A stretch of DNA of 63,998 bases, taken from positions 1-63,998 of the forward strand of contig JBPCKC010000037.1 of NCBI GenBank assembly GCA_051004675.1. Reading direction: 5' to 3'. Both the position numbers and the translations under genes were made by a program. The notes beneath the pieces were generated by a model. It had not been told where the DNA came from and made no database searches. It saw nothing but the letters and a program-made list of their open reading frames with translations. This DNA comes from JBDTSW01 sp051004675. Lineage in GTDB: Bacteria > Actinomycetota > Thermoleophilia > Solirubrobacterales > 70-9. Each line of letters opens with the position of its first letter. The stretch's first letter is position 1. Of this stretch, positions 57,623 to 63,998 are shown one piece after another.

Positions 57623-58992
57623 GCCGCCTTCCCGACCCGCCCGACGGGCTCTTCACGCGGTTGAACTCCTCGATCGAGTTCGACCGGCGGTTATGGCCGC
57701 AGGACATCGCCGGCTCGAAGGCGCACCTCGAGGCTCTGCGTGCCGCCGGCGTGCTGACCGATACCGAGGCCGCGACGCTCGCCAGGGGCCTCGAGGACGT
57801 GGCCGGCGAGCTCGAGAGTGGCTCGTTCGGCTTCCAGCCTGACGACGAGGACATCCACATGGCGATCGAACGGCGCCTGACCGAGCTGGTCGGCGAGGTC
57901 GGAGGCAAGCTCCACACCGGGCGCTCGCGCAACGACCAAGTTGCGACGGACCTCGCGCTCTACGTCCGCGAGCGCTCCCTGGGCGCGATCGAGCTGATCG
58001 CGGCGCTGATGGAGCGCCTGCTCGCGCTCGCCGAGGCTCACGACGGCTGGGCGATGCCGGGATACACGCACTTGCAGCGCGCCCAGCCCGTGCTCCTCGC
58101 CCACCATCTGCTCGCCTACTTCTGGATGCTCCGCCGCGACGCCGCTCGGTTCGCCGGCGTGCTCGACGGGGCGGGCGAGATGCCGCTCGGCTCGGGAGCT
58201 TTGGCCGGCACGGGGTTCGAGCTCGATCGCGCCGCGACCGCCGAGCGGCTGGGGTTCGACCGCCCCTCCCCGAACTCGATCGACGCCGTCGCGAGCCGCG
58301 ACGTCGCGCTCAGCTACCTGGGGGCGGCCTCGATCTGCGCGACCCACCTCTCCCGGCTCGGCGCCGAGATCGTCCTGTGGTCAAGCCAGGAGTTCGGCTT
58401 CTGCGAGCCGGCCGACGACTTCTCGTCCGGCTCCAGCCTGATGCCCCAGAAGAAGAACCCCGACGCCGCCGAGTTGCTGCGCGCCAAGGCGCCGCGGGTT
58501 CTCGCGGGCTTCACGACCCTGGCCGGCGTCCTGCACGCCCTGCCACTGGCCTACTCGAAGGACCTGCAGGAGGACAAGGAGGCCCTCTTCGACGCGGTCG
58601 ACAACCTCGAGCTCTCCCTGCGGGCGGCCGCGGCGATGCTCGCCGGCCTGCGCTTCGACCGCGATCGGATGGAGAGCGCGGCGGCCGACGAGTTCCTCGC
58701 CGCCACCGAGGTCGCTGACCTGCTCGTGCGCAAGGGGATGCCGTTCCGCGACGCGCATGGCGTGGTCGGCGGCCTGGTTCGCCAGGCCATCGCTGAGGGC
58801 ATCGAGCTCTCGGAGGTAAGCCGCGAGCGGCTCGCCGAGCACTCAGAGCTGCTGGATGATGAGTTCTACGAGGTGCTCACGACGACGGCCGCGCTCGCAT
58901 CGAAGCGGGCGGAGGGCGGGACGTCTCCCGAGCGCGTGCGCGAGCAGCTCGCCGCCGCGAGCGAGGCGCTGGACGCCATCCTCAAACGGTGA
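57619..58992 (+). CDS. argH: Argininosuccinate lyase
   Basis: 457-residue fumarase/aspartase superfamily enzyme. HTGRSRNDQVATDLALYVRE, GYTHLQRAQPVLLAHH and the signature loop GSSLMPQKKNPDAAELLR. Final step of arginine synthesis. ATG 57619 overlaps the preceding stop (ATGA) and its own TGA overlaps the next GTG (GTGA). No other arg gene is in the window. Confidence 0.96.
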   Translation: MSRLPDPPDGLFTRLNSSIEFDRRLWPQDIAGSKAHLEALRAAGVLTDTEAATLARGLEDVAGELESGSFGFQPDDEDIHMAIERRLTELVGEVGGKLHTGRSRNDQVATDLALYVRERSLGAIELIAALMERLLALAEAHDGWAMPGYTHLQRAQPVLLAHHLLAYFWMLRRDAARFAGVLDGAGEMPLGSGALAGTGFELDRAATAERLGFDRPSPNSIDAVASRDVALSYLGAASICATHLSRLGAEIVLWSSQEFGFCEPADDFSSGSSLMPQKKNPDAAELLRAKAPRVLAGFTTLAGVLHALPLAYSKDLQEDKEALFDAVDNLELSLRAAAAMLAGLRFDRDRMESAAADEFLAATEVADLLVRKGMPFRDAHGVVGGLVRQAIAEGIELSEVSRERLAEHSELLDDEFYEVLTTTAALASKRAEGGTSPERVREQLAAASEALDAILKR

Positions 58993-59585
58993 GCTCGCCG
59001 GCGCTCGCGGCCGGCGTCGCGCTCGGCCAGGACTTCTACGGTCGCTCGGTTCACGAGGTAGCCCGACAGCTCATCGGCTGCTCGCTTCGATTCGGGGGGG
59101 TCGGCGGCGTAATCGTCGAGACCGAGAGCTACGAGCGCGACGACCCCGCCTGTCACGCCTACGTCGGCCGCACGACCCGCACCGCCACGCTGTTCGGGCC
59201 GCCCGGGCGAGCGTATGTGTACCTCTCCTACGGGATCCACAGCCTGCTGAACTTCGTGGCAGAGCCCGAAGGTGAGGCCGCCGCAGTGCTCGTCCGCGCG
59301 CTCGAGCCGGTCTGGGGGATCGAGGAGATGAGGAGGCGCCGCGGCCTGTCCCGGGAGCGCCACCTGTGCTCGGGGCCCGGCAAGCTCACCCAGGCGCTGG
59401 GGGTGGGCCTCGCCCACAACGGAGCCTCCCTCGAGCTTCCGCCCTTCGACGTCCGCGCGGGGGAGGGATCGTGGGCGGAGCCGGAGGTGGTGAGCGGCCC
59501 GCGGATCGGGATCACGAAGGCCATCGACCGGCCATGGCGCTTCTGCGCCCGCGGCAGCGAGCACCTCTCGCGCCCGGCGGGCTAA
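58989..59585 (+). CDS. mpg: 3-Methyladenine DNA glycosylase (Mpg/AAG family)
   Basis: 198 residues from GTG 58989. AAG fold: VIVETESYERDDPACHAYVGRTTRTATLFGPPGRAYVYLSYGIH in order (the first Glu is catalytic; Tyr residues intercalate), CSGPGKLTQALGV, GPRIGITKAIDRPWRF. Excises alkylated purines. Its TAA interlocks with the PBP stop as CTAA (59582-59585). Confidence 0.94.
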   Translation: MSSPALAAGVALGQDFYGRSVHEVARQLIGCSLRFGGVGGVIVETESYERDDPACHAYVGRTTRTATLFGPPGRAYVYLSYGIHSLLNFVAEPEGEAAAVLVRALEPVWGIEEMRRRRGLSRERHLCSGPGKLTQALGVGLAHNGASLELPPFDVRAGEGSWAEPEVVSGPRIGITKAIDRPWRFCARGSEHLSRPAG

Positions 59586-62032
59586 AGCGGCTTCGGCCGC
59601 CGCCGGCCGCGGCGCTTGCCCTCCACGCCGCCTTCGACGCCGGCCGCCGAGGGCTCCTCGACGGGCGCGACCGGCTCGGTGGGCTCGACCGGCGCCGGGG
59701 CTTCCTCGACCGGAGCCGCGGGGACCTCCTCGACCGGCGCGACCGGCGGCACGTACGGCTCCTCGGTCTCCTCCGCGTCGTCCGGCTCATCTCGCGCGGC
59801 CTGGAGGTCCTCCCACGCGTTGACTACATCCGCAAAGATCAGGGCGGGAAACGTGCCGCCGTCCACGGGCTGGCCGCCGAACTCGGTGAGCATCGGCGTG
59901 ACGGAGTCGGCGTGGCCGACCCAGACCGCCACCGTGATCTCGTCGGTGGCGCCCACGAACCAGGCGTCGCCGTTGTCGTCGGTCGTACCGGTCTTGCCCC
60001 AGGTTGGCTCGCCCGTCGCGGCGTTCTCGCCGGTCCCAGAGGTGACGACGGTCTCGAGGATGCCGGTCGCCGTCCCCGCGACGTCGGGGGAGACGGCCTC
60101 GTCGTAGAGCACCTTGTTCTGGCCGGGCGTTCCGTCGGCGGTCTTGGCGAACTCGTCCTCGTCCTCCTCATCGCCCGGCCCCTTCACGTACTCGATGCCC
60201 AGCGGCCCCCCGTCGGACGCCGCGAGGGTGCCGGAGACCCGCCGCCCCTCGTTGGCGAGGGCGTTGAACGAGTGGGCCATCTCGAGGGGGGTGACGCCGA
60301 TCTCCAGCCCGCCGAGGATCAGCCCGGGGTTGTACGGCTCGTACGGGCCGCCGTCGATGGAGTACTCCGACGCGGTCGAGATGTCCGTCTGGACGCCCAG
60401 CCTCTTGGCGACGGCGGCCACGTTGCTGGGGCCCACCTGGGTCCCGACCTGGGCGTACACGGAGTTGTCGGAGTACGTCGTGGCCGCTGTCAGCGACGCG
60501 GATCCGAGGTAGCTGTCGTCGTAGTTGGCCGGCTCGAAAAGGTCGGGGACGGGCGCCTTGTAGCCGCCCCCCTTGCGCCGCTCCTTCACCTGGAAGGGGA
60601 TCTGCTGGGGGGCCGATGCGAAGACCTCGTCCGGCGAGCGGCCCTGCTCGAGCGCGGTGACCAAGGTGAAGGGCTTGAACGAGGAGCCGGGCTGGCGCCG
60701 CCCGTTGGTGGCGAGGTTGAAAGGTTCCTTCTTGTAGTCGCTGCCGCCGACCATCGCGCGCACGCCCGCGTTGGTGTTCTCCAGCACCACGACGGAGGCG
60801 GTGGGCTCGATCCCGGCGAGCCTGCTCGCGACGATTCCCTCCAGCTCGCGCTGGAGGTCCAGGTCGAGGGTCGACGTGATCTTCAGGCCGCCCGCGAACG
60901 CCTGGCCTGCGCCGTAGTGGTCTACCAGCTGCTGGCGCAGCCAGGAGGTGAAGTAAGGAGCGGCGGAGTCCTCGGCCGGGGGCTCGACCTCCGAGGGAAC
61001 CGGGATCTGCTCCTGCTCGTACTGGGGCAGGCTCTCGGTTGCCACGAAGCCCTGCTCGGCCATCTTCCCCAGCACGAGGTTGCGGCGTTCGACCGCCGCC
61101 GGCGGGTTGGTCCGCGGCGAGTAGGCCGTGGGCGAGGAGATGATGCCCGCGAGCATCGCCGCCTCCCAGGGCAGGAGCTGCGAGGCGCATGACTCGCCTC
61201 CCTCCTGGAGGTCCTCGCCGCAGTTCGGGTGCTCGGAACCGAAGTAGGTCTTCGCGGCGGCCTCGATGCCGTATGCCCCCTCCCCGAAGTAGATGGAGTT
61301 GAGGTACTCCGTGAGGATCTTGTCCTTGTTCCAGTTGCGCTCGAGCTGGTAGGCGAGGGCCGCCTCGCGGAGCTTCTGCAGGATGGTCCGGCTGTCCTGG
61401 GCCTCGAGCGCGTTCTTCACGAACTGCTGGGTGATCGTCGAGCCGCCCTGCTGTGCGGAGCCGGCGAGGACGTCCTGATAGAGCGCGCGGGCGATCCCCT
61501 GGAAGTCGACGCCGCGGTGCCCGTAGAAGCGCTCGTCCTCGATCGCGACCACCGCCTCCTTCATCGACGGCGCGATCTGGTCGGACTCGACGATGATCCT
61601 GCCCTCGTTGTTGGTGAGGGTCGCGAGCTTCTTGCCCTCCACGTCGTAGACCACCGAGTTCTGGGCTGCGTCGTACTGGGCCCGGCTCTCCAGCGCGGGC
61701 AGATCCTGCGCGACGGCCATCATGATCCCGAACACCCAGGAGACCAGCGCCAGGAAGGAGAGGCCGAGCAGCACGATCGCCATCCGCAGCTTCTTCAGCC
61801 GGGGCTTCGGGGCCGCGGGCGGCTCGCCGCCCGCGCTCGCCAGCGCGAGGGGAGCTCCGGCCCCATTACCGGTGCCGTTGCCGGAGGGGCGCGCCGGGTC
61901 GGCTACCTCGGAGGCGTCCTCAGCCATCGCCACGCGTGCGTCTTGGGTGCGGGCACGGCGCTGCCAGCGCTGACCACCCGTGGCCTCAGCGCTGCTCGAT
62001 TCGCCCCGTTTAGGTCTGCGCATGCGCGCCAT
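59582..62032 (-). CDS. Class A penicillin-binding protein (bifunctional)
   Basis: 816 residues if ATG 62032 is used (in-frame TTG 62056 possible). A cytoplasmic disordered N-terminus (~75 aa) precedes one membrane helix (MAIVLLGLSFLALVSWVFGI). GT51: VAIEDERFYGHRGVDFQGIARALY, GGSTITQQFVKN. Transpeptidase: SxxK in QPGSSFKPFT, SxN as YSDNS, KTG in WGKTGTTDD. The C-terminal ~60 residues are Pro/Glu/Val repeats (PVEEVPAAPVEEAPAP) ending in a basic KRRGRRRPKP tail, likely interacting with wall polymers. Polymerises and cross-links peptidoglycan. Confidence 0.94.
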   Translation of the reverse strand: MARMRRPKRGESSSAEATGGQRWQRRARTQDARVAMAEDASEVADPARPSGNGTGNGAGAPLALASAGGEPPAAPKPRLKKLRMAIVLLGLSFLALVSWVFGIMMAVAQDLPALESRAQYDAAQNSVVYDVEGKKLATLTNNEGRIIVESDQIAPSMKEAVVAIEDERFYGHRGVDFQGIARALYQDVLAGSAQQGGSTITQQFVKNALEAQDSRTILQKLREAALAYQLERNWNKDKILTEYLNSIYFGEGAYGIEAAAKTYFGSEHPNCGEDLQEGGESCASQLLPWEAAMLAGIISSPTAYSPRTNPPAAVERRNLVLGKMAEQGFVATESLPQYEQEQIPVPSEVEPPAEDSAAPYFTSWLRQQLVDHYGAGQAFAGGLKITSTLDLDLQRELEGIVASRLAGIEPTASVVVLENTNAGVRAMVGGSDYKKEPFNLATNGRRQPGSSFKPFTLVTALEQGRSPDEVFASAPQQIPFQVKERRKGGGYKAPVPDLFEPANYDDSYLGSASLTAATTYSDNSVYAQVGTQVGPSNVAAVAKRLGVQTDISTASEYSIDGGPYEPYNPGLILGGLEIGVTPLEMAHSFNALANEGRRVSGTLAASDGGPLGIEYVKGPGDEEDEDEFAKTADGTPGQNKVLYDEAVSPDVAGTATGILETVVTSGTGENAATGEPTWGKTGTTDDNGDAWFVGATDEITVAVWVGHADSVTPMLTEFGGQPVDGGTFPALIFADVVNAWEDLQAARDEPDDAEETEEPYVPPVAPVEEVPAAPVEEAPAPVEPTEPVAPVEEPSAAGVEGGVEGKRRGRRRPKPL

Positions 62033-62127
62033 CAGGAAGGGCAACGAGGCTAGCAATCGCTAACACTCAGCCCCGCCGGTCACCCGAGCGGGCCCTGTCG
62101 ACTGAGCCCGCCTCTAGCATGCCCGCG

Positions 62128-63306
62128 ATGAGCTCTCCGGAGGCCGAAGCGGCCGCGAGGCACCTGCTGGCCGGCGCGGTCGAGGCCCTCCCGGAGGGTC
62201 GGCTCGCCGAGCAGCTCGCCGAGGGCAGGCCACTACGCGTGAAGCTTGGGATCGACCCCACCGCACCCGACATCCACCTCGGCCACTGCGTGCAGCTCCA
62301 GAAGCTTCGAGCCTTCCAGGACGAGGGCCACCTGGTAGTGCTGATCATCGGCGACGTGACGGCGCGCGTCGGCGACCCGAGCGGTCGTTCGTCCGAGCGG
62401 CCGCTGCTGAGCGCGGAGCAGATCGTCGCGAACGCACAGACCTTCCAGGATCAGGCCTTCAAGGTGCTCGATCGCGACCGCACGGAGGTCCGGTTCAACG
62501 GCGAATGGCTGAACATGCCCAGCGAGGAGCTGTTCGGGCTCATCCGTCACTTCACCGTCGCCCGGCTGCTGGAGCGCGACGACTTCACCAAGCGCATGGC
62601 GGCCGCCGAGCCGATCTCGGCGCTCGAGCTGCTCTACCCGGTACTCCAGGGCTACGACTCGGTCGCGATCGACGCCGACGTGGAGCTGGGCGGGACCGAC
62701 CAGAAGTTCAACCTCCTGTTCGGCCGCGACGTACAGGACTCCTTCGGCAAGGCGGCTCAGTCCGTGGTGACGATGCCGATCCTCCCAGGCACCGACGGGG
62801 TGCGCCGGATGTCGAAGTCGCTCGGCAACTACGTCGGCGTGACCGACGCCCCCGAGGAGATGTTCGGGAAGCTGATGAGCGTTCCCGACGACGTAATGGG
62901 CCAGTACTACCTGCTGCTCCTCGGCGAGGCGCTCGACCCCGGGCAGGCGGCGGTGCAGGCCAAGCGCGAGCTGGCCCGGCGGCTGGTCGACCGCTTCCAT
63001 GGACCGGGAGCCGGCGAGGGCGCAGAGAAGCGCTTCGATCAGGTGCACGTGCGCGGGGAGCTCCCCACGGACATGCCTACCGCCACGCTCGAGCCCGGCA
63101 CGGACGGGATGGTCCACCTCCCGGCGCTCATCGCGGGCGCGTTCGGCGTCTCGCGCGGCGAGGCCCGCCGCCTGATGGCCCAGGGCGGGGTGAGGATCGA
63201 CGGCGAGCCGCTCGACGGCGCTATCCTCGACCGCCCGGCATCGGAGCTGACCGGCCGCGTCGTGCAGGTCGGCAAGCGCCGGTTCGCACGGCTGGCCGAC
63301 GCCTAG
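62128..63306 (+). CDS. tyrS: Tyrosyl-tRNA synthetase
   Basis: 392 residues from ATG 62128. TAGCAT at 62115-62120 ends exactly 7 nt before this ATG; the earlier in-frame ATG 62119 lies within that -10, which argues against it. Class I synthetase: VKLGIDPTAPDIHLGHCVQL (HLGH = HIGH), GDVTARVGDPSGRS, and MSKSLGNYVG (KMSKS as RMSKS). C-terminal S4 RNA-binding domain (LIAGAFGVSRGEARRLMAQGGVRIDG). This is the TyrZ-like group. Confidence 0.94.
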   Translation: MSSPEAEAAARHLLAGAVEALPEGRLAEQLAEGRPLRVKLGIDPTAPDIHLGHCVQLQKLRAFQDEGHLVVLIIGDVTARVGDPSGRSSERPLLSAEQIVANAQTFQDQAFKVLDRDRTEVRFNGEWLNMPSEELFGLIRHFTVARLLERDDFTKRMAAAEPISALELLYPVLQGYDSVAIDADVELGGTDQKFNLLFGRDVQDSFGKAAQSVVTMPILPGTDGVRRMSKSLGNYVGVTDAPEEMFGKLMSVPDDVMGQYYLLLLGEALDPGQAAVQAKRELARRLVDRFHGPGAGEGAEKRFDQVHVRGELPTDMPTATLEPGTDGMVHLPALIAGAFGVSRGEARRLMAQGGVRIDGEPLDGAILDRPASELTGRVVQVGKRRFARLADA

Positions 63307-63307
63307 C

Positions 63308-63313
63308 TATACT
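63308..63313 (+). promoter_or_regulatory. Likely rRNA operon promoter (-10 TATACT)
   Basis: TATACT begins 2 nt after the tyrS stop. TTCGCA at 63283-63288 (inside tyrS) is a weak -35 with 19-bp spacing. Transcription would start near 63320. Confidence 0.6.
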
Positions 63314-63590
63314 CGTTGGTCGCCTTCGAGGCGGATCGAGCGTGGGAAGGAAGCACCTCCCCCCGCCCGGAGCGGTCTTTGAAAACTGAGCAGCGCGTAG
63401 GTCACGACCGCCAGTGGTCGTGGCCAACGACAGGTCCGACCCACTTCCGGTGCCTTTTCGCGGCCGGCGGTGGGCGAAGTACCTCGTCATGTCGCTCGCC
63501 ATCCTGTGTACTTGGCGAGCAAAGTAAGTCAGGCATGACAGCTCTCCGGCCACCCGCAGTTGGGGTGGCCGATCGTGACTTTGGTCACTT
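63314..63590 (+). other. 16S rRNA leader with processing hairpins
   Basis: Protein-free stretch between tyrS and 16S. It holds CTTTGAAAACTGAGCAGCG at about 63378-63397, a common pre-16S leader segment, and several hairpins: CACGACC/GGTCGTG (about 63402-63422), GCTCGCC/GGCGAGC (about 63494-63520) and CGGCCACCC/GGGTGGCCG (about 63548-63572). The outer ones probably pair with sequence downstream of 16S for RNase III processing, which lies outside the window. Confidence 0.7.

Positions 63591-63998
<408 letters not shown>

Noticed and set aside
62119..62121. Upstream ATG for tyrS
   Set aside because: It lies within the TAGCAT -10 element; ATG 62128 is 7 nt downstream and gives a normal protein.

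Overview
The window comes from a high-GC actinobacterium. The partial 16S rRNA gene at the right end and the gene repertoire (an LRGN..GYxALFVALSGTA-type secreted protein, LPFTG wall anchoring, a citramalate route to isoleucine, menaquinone genes) suggest class Thermoleophilia, probably near Solirubrobacterales. That placement is read by eye from the 16S start and from gene style, not from a search. Coding density is very high. Many genes interlock: ATGA, GTGA, TTGA or TGATG start/stop overlaps inside operons, CTAA/CTAG shared stops between convergent genes, and one CATG shared start between divergent genes.

Layout. 1-115: C-terminal tail of a transposase. 138-3331: a two-component system with a small membrane protein, divergent from an LPFTG wall-anchored protein across an intergenic region carrying two clusters of 11-bp-spaced direct repeats. 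3328-8012: endonuclease IV, GltX, an HDOD-LuxR protein, a NarL-type regulator and an Rrf2 regulator. 8013-10696: an accessory patch of zinc-finger proteins, a small XRE regulator, a secreted protein and a broken paralogue, flanked by short direct repeats that look like recombination sites. 10697-17878: diguanylate cyclase, cysK-cysE, PcrA/UvrD helicase, folD. 17953-23897: GMC oxidoreductase and gatC-gatA-zincin-gatB. 23979-29008: type II NADH dehydrogenase, a zinc-ribbon protein, a GT2 glycosyltransferase, a wHTH/DUF559 gene bounded by two copies of a 46-bp repeat, and a SqdB-like epimerase. 29048-39291: ilvBN and six menaquinone genes (menF, menD, menC, menA, menB, menE). 39349-46132: ilvC, three DUF2510/DUF4190 membrane proteins, a cupin, serC, serA and a quinone oxidoreductase. 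46169-53395: leuA with a leucine-rich leader peptide, an SDR, then XRE-cupin regulator-leuC-leuD-methyltransferase-leuB. 53487-59585: DUF1059, ilvE, cimA, DegT aminotransferase, argH, DNA glycosylase. 59582-63998: class A PBP, tyrS, and the promoter, leader and first ~408 nt of 16S rRNA.

Metabolically the window is dominated by branched-chain amino acid synthesis (ilvBN, ilvC, ilvE, leuA, leuB, leuCD, cimA; ilvD and ilvA are not present), serine/cysteine synthesis (serA, serC, cysE, cysK) and menaquinone synthesis, which fits with the nearby type II NADH dehydrogenase as a quinone-linked respiratory entry point.

The points most worth following are: the DUF559 gene whose start and stop codons each lie in a copy of the same 46-bp hairpin repeat; the repeat-flanked accessory module at the end of the Rrf2 gene; a trans-aconitate-methyltransferase-like gene and an XRE-cupin regulator interlocked with the leu genes; a mini-metalloprotease interlocked between gatA and gatB; an 11-bp-periodic operator pair at the two-component locus; the leuA leader peptide; and a recurring TANNNT-(6-8 nt)-start-codon arrangement implying widespread leaderless transcripts.
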